Source: Thiogranum sp. | GTDB lineage: Bacteria > Pseudomonadota > Gammaproteobacteria > DSM-19610 | Assembly (NCBI GenBank): GCA_030148915.1 | Contig: JASBSN010000040.1 | Location: forward strand, 1 to 57,125 | Reading direction: 5' to 3' | Length of the DNA: 57,125 nt | Part shown: in pieces, positions 24,324-33,412 of the stretch | Numbering within the stretch: the first letter of the stretch is position 1 | Layout of the letters: each line of letters begins with the position of its first letter | Notes under the pieces: generated by a model | The model's input: the letters and a program-made list of their open reading frames with translations, nothing else | Databases searched by the model: none | What the model was told of the DNA's origin: nothing | Translations under genes and position numbers: made by a program

Positions 24324-25187
24324 ATGAGCTGGTTTGAAAAACTGATGCCCTCTCGCATCAGAACCGAGAGTAAGGATAAACGCACGGTGCCGGAAGGGCT
24401 CTGGACCAAGTGTCCGGTGTGCGACGGGGTGCTGTACCGGACCGAGCTGGAACGCAATCAGGATGTGTGTCCGAAGTGCGAGCACCATATGCGCATCAAT
24501 GCCAGGCGCCGCCTCGATCTGTTTCTGGACGCCGAGCCGCGCGAGGAAATCGGCGCCGAGCTGCAACCCGCCGATCCGCTGAAGTTTCGCGACAGCAAAA
24601 AATACAGCGAGCGCATCAAGCAGGCGCAGAAGGCCACCGGTGAGACCGATGCGCTGATTGTGCTACGCGGCGAGTTGCAAGGGATGCCGGTGGTAGCGGC
24701 GGCCTTCGAATTCCAGTACATGGGCGGCTCCATGGGCGCGGTGGTCGGCGAGCGCTTCGTGCGCGCGGTCAATGCCTGCCTGGAGCACCGGGTGGCACTG
24801 ATCTGCTTTTCCGCCAGCGGCGGGGCGCGCATGCAGGAGGCACTGTATTCGCTGATGCAAATGGCCAAGACCAGCGCGGCGCTGGCGCGCCTGTCGCAAG
24901 CGGGGCTGCCGTTTGTCTCGGTGCTGACCGACCCCACCATGGGCGGGGTGTCGGCCAGTCTGGCGATGCTCGGTGATATCACCGTTGCCGAGCCGCGCGC
25001 GCTGATCGGCTTCGCTGGGCCGCGGGTCATTGAACAGACGGTGCGCGAAACCCTCCCCGAGGGTTTTCAGCGCAGCGAATTTCTGCTCGAACACGGCGCC
25101 ATTGATCTGATTGTCGACCGGCGTGAAATGCGCGAGCGCATCGCGTCGCTGCTGGGTATCCTGACACACCGTCCGCGCCTGAGCTGA
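24324..25187 (+). CDS. accD: Acetyl-CoA carboxylase carboxyltransferase, beta subunit
   Basis: AccD (287 aa) with AccA moves the carboxyl group from carboxybiotin to acetyl-CoA, the first committed step of fatty acid synthesis. The N-terminal zinc ribbon is intact (CPVCDGVLY...CPKCEHHM, four cysteines), followed by the crotonase-like fold with [19 protein letters not shown] and [14 protein letters not shown] and [14 protein letters not shown]. The trpA-accD-folC order is conserved in gammaproteobacteria. Confidence 0.98.
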   Translation: MSWFEKLMPSRIRTESKDKRTVPEGLWTKCPVCDGVLYRTELERNQDVCPKCEHHMRINARRRLDLFLDAEPREEIGAELQPADPLKFRDSKKYSERIKQAQKATGETDALIVLRGELQGMPVVAAAFEFQYMGGSMGAVVGERFVRAVNACLEHRVALICFSASGGARMQEALYSLMQMAKTSAALARLSQAGLPFVSVLTDPTMGGVSASLAMLGDITVAEPRALIGFAGPRVIEQTVRETLPEGFQRSEFLLEHGAIDLIVDRREMRERIASLLGILTHRPRLS

Positions 25188-25224
25188 AAGCAAACGGCCG
25201 GTGTCTTGCCCTGAACCAACGGAT

Positions 25225-26502
25225 ATGACAGCCGCGGCGCGCTTCACCACGGTGAAAGATTGGCTGCGCTGGCAGGAAACGCTGCATCCGCAGGCGATTG
25301 AGCTCGGTCTGCAGCGCGTTGCCGGGGTGGCCGCTCAGCTGGCGTGCCAGCGTCCGGCGCCGATCGTCATCAGCGTTGCCGGTACCAACGGCAAGGGCTC
25401 GAGTGTGGCGTTGTTGGAAGCCATCTTGTTGCGCGCCGGTTACCGTGTCGGCGCTTACAGCTCACCGCATCTGTTGTCCTATAACGAGCGGATTCGTATC
25501 GACGCCGCGCCGGTTAGCGATGACGAGCTGTGCGCAGCCTTTGCCCGTGTCGATGCGGCCCGCGCCGGCACCTCACTGACCTATTTCGAGTTCGGCACTT
25601 TGGCGGCGCTGGATATCATGACGCGCCGTCGTCTCGAGGTGGCGCTGCTGGAAGTCGGTCTCGGCGGGCGACTCGACGCGGTCAATCTGGTCGACGCCGA
25701 TGTCGCCTTGATTACCCGTATCGGTATCGATCATACCGAGTGGCTGGGCCCGGACCGCGACGCCATCGGCCGCGAAAAAGCCGGTATTATGCGCACCGGC
25801 CGCCCGGCGGTCTGCGCCGACCTCGAGCCGCCGGCGGGGCTGTTGCAAGCGGCTGAACACTGTGGCGCCGTGCTGGCGGTGGCCGGGCGTGACTTTCACG
25901 TCTGCCCGGATGCGCAAGGTTGGGCCTGGCGGGGGCGTAGCTCCAGCTTCGAGGCATTGCCGCAACCGGCGCTGCCCGGAGCGCACCAGGTGGCCAACGC
26001 GGCTGGGGTATTGAGCGTACTGGAGGCGCTGGCATCGCGACTACCGGTGCGGCGCGAAGCGCTGGTCGGTGGTTTGCTCAAGTTCGGTCTGCCTGGGCGG
26101 ATTCAGCACGTCGGCGGAGCGGTGGATCAGGTTCTCGATGTGTCTCATAATGCGCAGGCCGCACAGGCGCTGGCGGACACGCTGCGGCAAATGCCGTCAC
26201 CGCGACGCTGTTACGCGGTCCTGGGCATGATGAAAGACAAGCAGCCGGCGTCTTTTGTACAACCATTGCTGCCCTTTGTGGATACCTGGTACGCCAGCGG
26301 GCTGCAGGTGGCGCGCGCCAGCCCGGCGGCCGCGCTTGCCGCGAGCATCAGCGCCTGCACCGGCCAACGCATAGCGTCTTTCGCCAGTATGTCGGAAACC
26401 CGCGACGCGCTGCAGGCGGTATTGCGCCCGGGTGATCGGGTGGTGGTGTGTGGATCGTTTTATACCGTCGCCGAGTGGTGCGCCTTGGAGGCGTCGGAGT
26501 AA
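25225..26502 (+). CDS. folC: Dihydrofolate synthase / folylpolyglutamate synthase
   Basis: FolC (425 aa from ATG 25225) adds glutamate to dihydropteroate and extends folate polyglutamates. Mur-ligase family motifs are visible: the P-loop VAGTNGKGSSVALLEAIL, SPHLLSYNERIRI, EVGLGGRLDAVNLVDADVA, GIDHTEWLG and the later DVSHNAQAAQALA. A GTG at 25201 is also in frame, but ATG has the more typical spacing to the first conserved block. dedD starts 13 bp after. Confidence 0.96.
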   Translation: MTAAARFTTVKDWLRWQETLHPQAIELGLQRVAGVAAQLACQRPAPIVISVAGTNGKGSSVALLEAILLRAGYRVGAYSSPHLLSYNERIRIDAAPVSDDELCAAFARVDAARAGTSLTYFEFGTLAALDIMTRRRLEVALLEVGLGGRLDAVNLVDADVALITRIGIDHTEWLGPDRDAIGREKAGIMRTGRPAVCADLEPPAGLLQAAEHCGAVLAVAGRDFHVCPDAQGWAWRGRSSSFEALPQPALPGAHQVANAAGVLSVLEALASRLPVRREALVGGLLKFGLPGRIQHVGGAVDQVLDVSHNAQAAQALADTLRQMPSPRRCYAVLGMMKDKQPASFVQPLLPFVDTWYASGLQVARASPAAALAASISACTGQRIASFASMSETRDALQAVLRPGDRVVVCGSFYTVAEWCALEASE

Positions 26503-26515
26503 CAGGGAGAAGAGG

Positions 26516-27190
26516 ATGGATTTGTTGTTGAAACAGCGCCTGGTCGGCGCCGTGGTACTGGTCGCACTGGCGGTGATCTTTATACCGATGTTGCTCGAAG
26601 GCCCCGACAGTAACCTGGTGCCGGAAATGGCGCCTCTGCCCGAACCGCGCGATCAGGGGCTGAGCGAGCCGCTGGAGCGATTCGCGCCAGACGCGGAAAT
26701 TCCCGCGCAACCCGAACAGTCGGTGGTGCACGAGGCGATGCCCGCGACTGCCGGGCAAGTGGGCCCGCAGGACACTGACACAGGCGGATCCGTGCCGTTG
26801 TCACTGCCACCCGAGCCGGCGACAGAGCCGCAGACAACCGCTAACCCGGGGCCTGAGTCCGCCGAGGAGTCAACCAGTCCGCCGCTCGCCACCGTCGCCC
26901 CAGCCGCGATGCCCCAGGCAAGCGCGGAGAGCTCTACACCGGCGCCCGGCCCGCTCGGCAGTTGGGTCGTGCAGGTGGGCAGTTTCTCCAGCGAGCAGAA
27001 CGCGCTGCGCTTGCGCGACCGGCTGCGTAAGGAACAATTCGCCACCCAGGTCGAGCGCGTGGTGGTCGACGCAAAGCCCCATTTTCGGGTCCGGGTGGGG
27101 CCGTACCTGGAGCGCGCCGAGGCCGAACAGCAACAGAAAAAACTCGCCAGCGCCTTTGACCTCAAGGGTCGTGTGCTTTCCTACCCCTGA
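26516..27190 (+). CDS. dedD: DedD-type SPOR-domain protein
   Basis: A 224-aa cell-division-associated protein. One N-terminal membrane helix (RLVGAVVLVALAVIFIPMLL), a low-complexity Pro/Ala/Glu-rich periplasmic linker (about 30-145), and a C-terminal SPOR domain (about 148-222, WVVQVGSFSSEQNALRLRDRL...FRVRVGPYLERAEAEQ) that binds denuded septal peptidoglycan. ATG follows GGGAGAAGAGG. Placement between folC and cvpA is the conserved order. Confidence 0.93.
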   Translation: MDLLLKQRLVGAVVLVALAVIFIPMLLEGPDSNLVPEMAPLPEPRDQGLSEPLERFAPDAEIPAQPEQSVVHEAMPATAGQVGPQDTDTGGSVPLSLPPEPATEPQTTANPGPESAEESTSPPLATVAPAAMPQASAESSTPAPGPLGSWVVQVGSFSSEQNALRLRDRLRKEQFATQVERVVVDAKPHFRVRVGPYLERAEAEQQQKKLASAFDLKGRVLSYP

Positions 27191-27267
27191 TGCGCTGTCG
27201 CTGCCCGCGGTCTTGGCGTAAAATAGCGCGCCATGAATTCGGTTAAGCGGCGCCACGTAACACAGAA

Positions 27268-27780
27268 GTGCAGGTCCATCGCTTGATCTGGATAGACTAC
27301 ATTCTGCTGGCGATCATTTTGCTTTCCGCGCTACTGAGTTTGTGGCGCGGCTTTGTCAGAGAAGCGCTGTCGTTGGCCAGCTGGGTGGCGGCGCTGTGGA
27401 TCGCGCTGCTGTTCTTTCACGATTTGGGAGACGTGCTGGCGCGCTGGATCGAGACGCCGTCGGTCCGCGATGCGGTCGGTTTCGGCATCCTCTTTGTGGT
27501 CACGGTACTGGTGGGCGGAGTGATCAGCTACCTCGCCGCGCAGTTGGTCGCCAAGTCCGGCTTGACGGCGACCGATCGGATGCTCGGTGTGGTCTTCGGT
27601 GTCGCCCGCGGCATCGTGATTATCGCCGTACTGGTGCTCCTGGCCGGGCTGACCGCGCTGCCGCAGGATCCCTGGTGGCAGCAATCGCTGCTGTTGGGAC
27701 ACTTTCAGGAGCTGGCTGTGTGGCTGAAAAGCTTTCTTCCTGAGGACATCGCCCGGAACATCCAGTTTCCGGTCGCCTGA
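27268..27780 (+). CDS. cvpA: CvpA-family membrane protein
   Basis: A 170-aa protein with four membrane helices and the family opening (IDYILLAIILLSALLSLWRGFVREALSLASW). CvpA is linked to colicin V export and envelope homeostasis and is usually beside purF, as here (31 bp). The start is uncertain: GTG at 27268 or TTG at 27283, the latter giving the family's usual N-terminus; neither has a strong ribosome site. Confidence 0.9.
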   Translation: MQVHRLIWIDYILLAIILLSALLSLWRGFVREALSLASWVAALWIALLFFHDLGDVLARWIETPSVRDAVGFGILFVVTVLVGGVISYLAAQLVAKSGLTATDRMLGVVFGVARGIVIIAVLVLLAGLTALPQDPWWQQSLLLGHFQELAVWLKSFLPEDIARNIQFPVA

Positions 27781-27811
27781 TGGAATCATTTGAGTTTCGG
27801 GGTTAAGGCCA

Positions 27812-29323
27812 GTGTGTGGAATTGTCGGAATTGTTTCTTTCAGCGCCGTTAACCAGTCGATCTACGATGCCCTGACGGTGTTGCAGCACCGCGGCCAGGA
27901 CGCCGCCGGGATTATCACCTGTGACGGCGATCAGCTGTGCCTGCGTAAGGACAACGGGCTGGTGCGCGATGTGTTCCATACCCGCCATATGCTGCGTTTG
28001 CGCGGCACCATGGGTATCGGGCATGTGCGTTATCCGACGGCCGGTTGTGAGAGTTCCGCCGAGGCCCAGCCCTTTTACGTCAACTCGCCCTACGGCATTA
28101 CGCTGGCCCACAACGGCAACCTGATAAACGCCGAAGAACTCAAACAGAACCTGTATCGCGAAGACCTGCGCCATATCAACACCGATTCGGATTCCGAAGT
28201 GCTGCTCAACGTCTTCGCCCACGAACTGCAACGGCGCGGCAAGCTGGAAATCGACCACGAAGATGTGTTCGCCGCGGTCGCCGGCGTGCACCGGCGGTGT
28301 CGCGGCGCCTATGCGGCGGTGGCCATGATCACCGGTTTCGGTATCGTGGCGTTCCGCGACCCGTGCGGCGTGCGCCCGCTGGTCTACGGCAAGCGCGAAT
28401 CGGCGCAAGGCCTCGAATACATGGTGGCTTCGGAAAGTGTGGCGCTGGATACGCTGGGCTTCGAGCTGATCGATGACGTGCGCCCCGGAGAGGCGGTGTT
28501 CCTCGGTATGGAGGGTGGCATGTTCAAGCGTCAGTGCGCCGAACACCCGCGTTACGCGCCTTGTATTTTCGAGCACGTCTATCTGGCCAGGCCCGATTCC
28601 ATTATCGATAACATCTCGGTGTACAAGGCGCGCCTGCGCATGGGTGAAGTGCTGGCGGCGAAAATCCGCCGTGAGCGTCCCGACCACCACATCGATGTCG
28701 TTATCCCCATCCCCGATACCAGTCGTACCGCCGCCCTGCAGCTGGCCTACAACCTGGGCGTGAAGTATCGCGAAGGGTTTATCAAAAACCGCTATATCGG
28801 TCGCACGTTCATTATGCCGGGGCAGCAACAGCGCAAGAAATCGGTGCGCCAGAAGCTCAATGCCATCGAACTCGAGTTCAAAGACAAGAACGTCATGCTG
28901 GTCGACGATTCCATTGTCCGCGGTACCACCTCGCAGCAGATTATCCAGATGGCGCGTGATGCCGGGGCCAAGAACGTCTTTTTCGCCTCGGCCGCGCCGC
29001 CGGTACGCCACCCCAACGTCTACGGCATCGACATGCCCAGCAAGGACGAATTGATCGCCCATGATCGTACGGTGGAAGAGATCGCCGCGGCCATCGGCGC
29101 CGACTGGCTGATTTTCCAGGACCTCAAGGACCTGGTGAAAGCGGTGGGCCGGGGCAACCGGCAGATCTCCGAATTCGACTGTTCGGTGTTCACCGGCGAA
29201 TACGTCACCGGCGGTGTCACCGACAGTTATCTCAGCCATATCGAGAATATGCGCAACGATTCCGCCAAGCAGGAGCGGCGCATCATCGATGACGAAGTGC
29301 TCGAGATGCACAATAACGCTTGA
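27812..29323 (+). CDS. purF: Amidophosphoribosyltransferase
   Basis: PurF (503 aa) makes phosphoribosylamine from PRPP and glutamine, the first step of purine synthesis. After the GTG start the second residue is the catalytic cysteine ([21 protein letters not shown]). The N-terminal nucleophile amidase domain ([21 protein letters not shown]) is followed by the phosphoribosyltransferase domain with the PRPP loop [18 protein letters not shown]. Full length. A terminator follows. Confidence 0.98.
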   Translation: MCGIVGIVSFSAVNQSIYDALTVLQHRGQDAAGIITCDGDQLCLRKDNGLVRDVFHTRHMLRLRGTMGIGHVRYPTAGCESSAEAQPFYVNSPYGITLAHNGNLINAEELKQNLYREDLRHINTDSDSEVLLNVFAHELQRRGKLEIDHEDVFAAVAGVHRRCRGAYAAVAMITGFGIVAFRDPCGVRPLVYGKRESAQGLEYMVASESVALDTLGFELIDDVRPGEAVFLGMEGGMFKRQCAEHPRYAPCIFEHVYLARPDSIIDNISVYKARLRMGEVLAAKIRRERPDHHIDVVIPIPDTSRTAALQLAYNLGVKYREGFIKNRYIGRTFIMPGQQQRKKSVRQKLNAIELEFKDKNVMLVDDSIVRGTTSQQIIQMARDAGAKNVFFASAAPPVRHPNVYGIDMPSKDELIAHDRTVEEIAAAIGADWLIFQDLKDLVKAVGRGNRQISEFDCSVFTGEYVTGGVTDSYLSHIENMRNDSAKQERRIIDDEVLEMHNNA

Positions 29324-29417
29324 CACCTAAGGCGGCTATTGTCTAGCCTGTTTGCAGAGCGCCGATTTGAGTTTCAGCTTGCGGGCGCCTAATAAATGCG
29401 GCTAAAGCGACGGCATA

Positions 29418-29452
29418 CCTGCTTTCGCTGTCAGTCGGGAGCGGGTTTTTTT
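29418..29452 (+). terminator. Intrinsic terminator after purF
   Basis: CCTGCTTTCG pairs with CGGGAGCGGG (with G-T pairs) around an 8-nt loop, followed by seven Ts. It separates purF from metZ. Confidence 0.75.
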
Positions 29453-29492
29453 GTGCCCGCGTGTCAGTCAATCACAGTGAAGCGGAGTGAGC

Positions 29493-30674
29493 ATGTCCGA
29501 GACCGATTCCACACCGGGCTTCGATACCCTGGCGGTTCGCGCCGGGCAGCATCGTAGCGCCGAACAGGAACACGCCGAGGCGATTTTCCCCACCTCGAGC
29601 TACGTGTTCGAAAACGCCGCTGCCGCCGCGGCGCGCTTTTCTGGGGAAACGCCTGGCAATGTCTATTCGCGGTTCACCAATCCTACCGTGCGCAATTTCG
29701 AACAACGCCTGGCGGCGCTGGAAGGCGCCGAGCGTTGCGTGGCCACGGCTTCGGGGATGTCGGCCATCTACGCCACCTGCGCCGGGCTGCTCTCCGGGGG
29801 AGACCACATCGTTTCCTCGCGCAGTGTTTTCGGCAGCACCACGCTGCTGTTCGACAACTATCTGCGCAAGTTCGGTATCGACACCACCTTCGTGGCGCAG
29901 AATGATCTGGCGGCCTGGGAGCGGGCGATAACGCCGCAGACCCGTCTCTTGTTTTTGGAGACCCCCTCCAACCCGTTGACCGAGATCGCCGATATCGCGG
30001 CGTTGGCGGAACTGGCCCACGCCAACGAGTGTCTGCTGGTGGTGGACAATTGTTTTTGTACACCGGCACTGCAGCGGCCGCTGGCGCTGGGTGCCGATAT
30101 CGTTATTCATTCGGCCACCAAATATCTGGACGGGCAGGGACGCTGCGTCGGCGGAGCAGTGGTCGGTAGCGAGGCGGTTGTCGGTGCGGGGGTTTACGGG
30201 TTTCTGCGCACCTGCGGTCCGAGCATGAGCCCGTTTAACGCCTGGGTGTTTCTCAAGGGGCTGGAGACGCTGTCGTTGCGCATGCAGGCTCATTGCCGGG
30301 CGGCGGGTCAGCTCGCCGAGTGGTTAGAGCGCCAGCCGGGCGTGGCCAGGGTTTATTATCCGGGGCTGCCCACGCACCCCCAGCATGATTTGGCGGCGCG
30401 CCAGCAGAGCGGCTTCGGCGGCATTGTATCGTTTGACCTGGCGGGGGGGCAGGCGGCGGCCTGGCGGTTGATCGACGCCACGCGCATCTGCTCGATCACG
30501 GCCAATCTGGGCGATACCAAGACCACCATCACCCATCCGGCGACGACGACGCATGGGCGTCTGACGCCGGAGCAGCGTAACACCTCCGGGATTTCCGACG
30601 GCCTGGTCCGTGTCGCGGTCGGCTTGGAGAATATCGAAGATCTGTGCGCTGATCTCGCGCGCGGGCTGAACTGA
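29493..30674 (+). CDS. metZ: O-succinylhomoserine sulfhydrylase
   Basis: A 393-aa PLP enzyme of the Cys/Met metabolism family that makes homocysteine directly from O-succinylhomoserine and sulfide. Family motifs: HAEAIFPTSSYVFENAA, YSRFTNPTVRNFEQRLAALEG, ATASGMSAI, the PLP lysine in HSATKYLDGQGR and the C-terminal SITANLGDTKTTITHPATTTH. ATG 29493 is preferred to GTG 29487. The purF-metZ neighbourhood is typical of gammaproteobacteria that use direct sulfhydrylation. Confidence 0.94.
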   Translation: MSETDSTPGFDTLAVRAGQHRSAEQEHAEAIFPTSSYVFENAAAAAARFSGETPGNVYSRFTNPTVRNFEQRLAALEGAERCVATASGMSAIYATCAGLLSGGDHIVSSRSVFGSTTLLFDNYLRKFGIDTTFVAQNDLAAWERAITPQTRLLFLETPSNPLTEIADIAALAELAHANECLLVVDNCFCTPALQRPLALGADIVIHSATKYLDGQGRCVGGAVVGSEAVVGAGVYGFLRTCGPSMSPFNAWVFLKGLETLSLRMQAHCRAAGQLAEWLERQPGVARVYYPGLPTHPQHDLAARQQSGFGGIVSFDLAGGQAAAWRLIDATRICSITANLGDTKTTITHPATTTHGRLTPEQRNTSGISDGLVRVAVGLENIEDLCADLARGLN

Positions 30675-30687
30675 GAGGGGAGACGGT

Positions 30688-31383
30688 ATGCGACAGATGC
30701 TCGCGGCTATCTTGCTGGCACTGGCGGTATGGCCGGCACTGGCCGGCGCCGCGCAGAAAGTGCCGCGCGATCAGGTAAGCTTTCAAGTGGAGGCGGGGCG
30801 TGACGTGGAAAACGACCACGCCCTGGCGGTACTGAGTGTGACCGGCGAACAGCGCGAGCCTGCGCGGCTGGCGCAACAGATCAACCAGAGCATGGCCTGG
30901 GCGCTGCAACAGCTCAAAGCGCAGAGCGCGCTCAAATCGCGCAGCGGGTCCTATCAGACCTACCCCGTGTACGAAGACGGCAAGATCGTGCGTTGGCGCG
31001 CACGCCAGGAGTTGCAGCTCGAGGCCGCCGACGTCGAGGCGCTCAGTCGAACGTTGGGCGTGTTGCAGGAACGTCTGCAGATTCAGTCACTGCGGTTTTC
31101 GGTCTCGCCGGACAAGCGCCGCGAGGTCGAAGCAGCATTGATAAAGGAGGCGTTGTCGGCGTTCCGTCAGCGCGCCACGCTGATCAGCGAGGCCCTGGAT
31201 GCCAAAAGCTACGCGCTGATGGATGTCGCGGTGCACAGTGGTGGGTTGCAGCAGCCGATACCGCTGCATGCCGAGGCCATGGCCTCGGTGGCACGCGCCT
31301 CGGTGGCCGCCCCGGCTTTCGACCAGGGCAGCAGCCGGATCACCGTCCAGGTCAGTGGCAGGATCCAGCTGCTGCGCGACTGA
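30688..31383 (+). CDS. Periplasmic SIMPL-domain (DUF541) protein
   Basis: A 231-aa secreted protein: signal peptide (1-22, ending AGAAQ), then a SIMPL domain with repeated alpha/beta units (AVLSVTGEQREPARLAQQINQSM, LQIQSLRFSVSPDKRREVEAALIKEAL, SKRITV-like strand SSRITVQVSGRIQ at the end). Family function is poorly known; some members respond to oxidative stress or signalling. Starts 13 bp after metZ with AGGGGAGA before the ATG. Its stop is 2 bp from the stop of the convergent gene. Confidence 0.82.
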   Translation: MRQMLAAILLALAVWPALAGAAQKVPRDQVSFQVEAGRDVENDHALAVLSVTGEQREPARLAQQINQSMAWALQQLKAQSALKSRSGSYQTYPVYEDGKIVRWRARQELQLEAADVEALSRTLGVLQERLQIQSLRFSVSPDKRREVEAALIKEALSAFRQRATLISEALDAKSYALMDVAVHSGGLQQPIPLHAEAMASVARASVAAPAFDQGSSRITVQVSGRIQLLRD

Positions 31384-31385
31384 TC

Positions 31386-31724
31386 TCAGCCGGGCGGGGT
31401 AATCTTGCCGACTCCCCAGCGGGTGAAATTATCAAAACTGACACTGTCCATGTTCATCAGATCGGCGTCGCCGATGACCCGGGCGATATTCACCGTACAG
31501 GTGCTGGAAACCGCGCGATCAATGTTGTCGCCGTTGTAGCGCGGTTGCACCAGCAACTGTGTCACCTGCGCGTCATCGATAGCGAAAGGGTGTTCGATCT
31601 GCACGAGATAATAGGTTTCGCGCATCGGTCCGGCTATCACCGCGACGCCGGCCACACTGAGCGGATTGTCACCCTGGTAGTCGTAGGGTTCGTAAACTTC
31701 GAGGGCGTGATGCTGTATAGTCAT
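31386..31724 (-). CDS. Hypothetical 112-aa protein
   Basis: I do not recognise this protein. It is soluble, acidic, with no signal peptide or membrane helix, and looks beta-rich (LSVAGVAVIAGPMRETYYLVQIEHPF, VTQLLVQPRYNGDNIDRAV). One cysteine (SSTCTVN). Coding status is supported by a good ribosome site (GAGAGGGATAG) 5 bp before the ATG, by an AT-rich promoter region upstream with a TTGACA hexamer, and by codon use like its neighbours. It is convergent with the SIMPL gene and divergent from the ferritin-like gene. Confidence 0.65.
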   Translation of the reverse strand: MTIQHHALEVYEPYDYQGDNPLSVAGVAVIAGPMRETYYLVQIEHPFAIDDAQVTQLLVQPRYNGDNIDRAVSSTCTVNIARVIGDADLMNMDSVSFDNFTRWGVGKITPPG

Positions 31725-31743
31725 TTTCTATCCCTCTCGAGGT

Positions 31744-31780
31744 ATGCTGCCAGCATGCACAAAGGCATTGGCGGTGTCAA
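31744..31780 (-). promoter_or_regulatory. Candidate promoter and palindrome for the 112-aa gene
   Basis: A perfect TTGACA (-35, minus strand 31780-31775) is followed 17 bp later by CATGCT, which lies inside the exact inverted repeat ATGCTG-C-CAGCAT (31744-31756). The -10 is weak, and a palindrome over it could be an operator. Function is inference. Confidence 0.4.
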
Positions 31781-31823
31781 AAAAACTACTCTATATTTTT
31801 AAATTAATATGATTAACAAATAG

Positions 31824-31853
31824 TTGAAGTTATTTATTAAAGCTAATTATCAT
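31824..31853 (+). promoter_or_regulatory. Candidate sigma-70 promoter for the ferritin-like gene
   Basis: TTGAAG and TATCAT are separated by 18 bp within a strongly AT-rich stretch (31785-31860), the least GC-rich part of the window, about 30 bp before the ATG. Confidence 0.45.
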
Positions 31854-31882
31854 GCTGATCCAGCAACTTAGTCGGTCTTCCC

Positions 31883-32695
31883 ATGCCTGAGGATCTGTTC
31901 GCCCGCGCCTTGGCCTGTCTGCGCTGCGCAGATCCGCTGGAGAAGTGCCGGTTGACCGCAGCGGCGGTGGCCGCCGTCAATCAACAACAGTTGTGCCCGC
32001 TCTGCGCCACCGCTCCGGTTGCTATCGATGCGCCGGGCCGACCGGCGCGCCCGCGTTTGGTCCGGCCGCGCGACTTGCCCAAGCGCAAACCGGGCAGCGT
32101 GCAAGGCAGGGCGACGCTGTTGCACGCCTTGGCGCATATTGAGTTCAATGCCATCAATCTGGCGTGGGATGCGGTGTATCGTTTTCGCGCCATGCCCAGC
32201 GCCTTTTATAGCGACTGGGCGGGTGTAGCGGGTGAAGAAGCCGTGCACTTCGGTTTGCTGTGTGATTGCCTGCAGAGTCTCGGTTATGCCTACGGCGACT
32301 TTGACGCGCACAACGGTTTGTGGGAGATGGCTTGCAAAACCGCGCACGACCCGCTGGTGCGCATGGCGCTGGTGCCGCGGGTGCTCGAGGCGCGCGGCCT
32401 GGATGTAACCCCGGCGATACTCGAAAAGCTGCGCAGCAGCGGTGATGCGCGCGCCGTCGCGGCGTTGGAAATCATCCTGCGCGACGAAATCGGTCACGTC
32501 GAAATCGGTAGCCGCTGGTTCCGTTATCTTTGTCGCGAGCGCGGCTTGGACGCCGATGCGACGTTCGTGGAATTGTTGAACCAGTATATGCAAGGGCAGG
32601 TGCGGCGTCCGTTCCACTACGCCGCGCGCCGCCAGGCGGGATTCAACGAAGAGGAAATGCAGCACCTGGAAGCTATGTCGGTGTGCGGATCGTGA
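31883..32695 (+). CDS. DUF455 ferritin-like diiron-type protein
   Basis: A 270-aa protein of the DUF455 ferritin-like family. Carboxylate/histidine metal-binding pattern is visible: HALAHIEFNAINLAWD, EEAVHFGLL and ILRDEIGHVEIGSRW form the helices of a diiron bundle. Two N-terminal cysteine pairs (CLRCAD, CPLCATAP) could bind zinc or a cluster but I cannot confirm this. The family is linked to tRNA-modification or oxygen-dependent chemistry without a firm assignment. It overlaps the next gene by 4 bp (GTGA). Confidence 0.8.
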   Translation: MPEDLFARALACLRCADPLEKCRLTAAAVAAVNQQQLCPLCATAPVAIDAPGRPARPRLVRPRDLPKRKPGSVQGRATLLHALAHIEFNAINLAWDAVYRFRAMPSAFYSDWAGVAGEEAVHFGLLCDCLQSLGYAYGDFDAHNGLWEMACKTAHDPLVRMALVPRVLEARGLDVTPAILEKLRSSGDARAVAALEIILRDEIGHVEIGSRWFRYLCRERGLDADATFVELLNQYMQGQVRRPFHYAARRQAGFNEEEMQHLEAMSVCGS

Positions 32696-33411
32696 GCGCC
32701 ATGGGCTGGCGCGGGTTTTTCCTGTGGCTGGCCGGCGTGCTGGCGCTCAGTGGCGCTGTGCACGCCGGCGTAGCGCAAACGCCCGCCACGGTGGTTTGGT
32801 TTCAGGAGCAGGAGGCCGGCATTGCGCCGTATCCGGTACGCTATATTGTCACGCCGGATTTCATGCGTTCCGATGACGGTCGCGATGACGGTGACTTCCT
32901 GCTGTTTGACCGTCGGCGGGGGAAAATTTATTCGGTGGTGCGCGAGGAACGCCGCGTGCTCGAAGTCGACGGGAAGGGCGCGCCGCCGGAAAAGCCCGGC
33001 TCACTGCAGTTCAAGGTGCGTCAGCACAGCGCCACGCAGGCGCCGAAGATCGCCGGCGCAGCACCGCTGGAAGTTGAACTGAGCGCCGGTGGCGAAATCT
33101 GTCGCACCGCGCTGGTCGCGCCGGGCTTTCTGGAGCCGGTGCGGCTGGCCTTGCAGGAATTCGCCCTGGCCCTGGCAGTCCAGCAACAACGTACCCTGGC
33201 GCACACCCCCGAGCCGCTGCAGACTCCATGCTTTCTTTCGCGTTACCTCTATGCCACGGATTTCCAGCTCAGCCGGGGCATGCTGCTGGCCGACTGGAAC
33301 AGCGATGGCGAGCGCCGCCAACTGACCGGTTTCGAAGCCGCGGTGCCGGTGGACGAAAAGTTGTTTGTGGTACCGGTGGGCTTTACCGTTCTGCCGGCCG
33401 CCGGCCGCTGA
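32692..33411 (+). CDS. Hypothetical exported protein
   Basis: A 239-aa protein with a signal peptide (hydrophobic FFLWLAGVLALSGAVHA, cleavage about residue 26), then a beta-rich domain with an acidic RSDDGRDDGDFLLFDRRRGKIYSV stretch that resembles proteins sensing or displaying a periplasmic value, and two cysteines (EICRTAL, TPCFLSRY) that could form a disulfide. No family recognised. GTG at 32692 overlaps the preceding stop; ATG at 32701 is an alternative. Its stop is one base from that of the convergent lpxH. Confidence 0.7.
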   Translation: MSAMGWRGFFLWLAGVLALSGAVHAGVAQTPATVVWFQEQEAGIAPYPVRYIVTPDFMRSDDGRDDGDFLLFDRRRGKIYSVVREERRVLEVDGKGAPPEKPGSLQFKVRQHSATQAPKIAGAAPLEVELSAGGEICRTALVAPGFLEPVRLALQEFALALAVQQQRTLAHTPEPLQTPCFLSRYLYATDFQLSRGMLLADWNSDGERRQLTGFEAAVPVDEKLFVVPVGFTVLPAAGR

Positions 33412-33412
33412 A

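Noticed and set aside
27803-29326. 507-aa minus-strand open frame opposite purF
   Set aside because: Antisense by-product of high-GC codon use; purF is complete and has all catalytic motifs.
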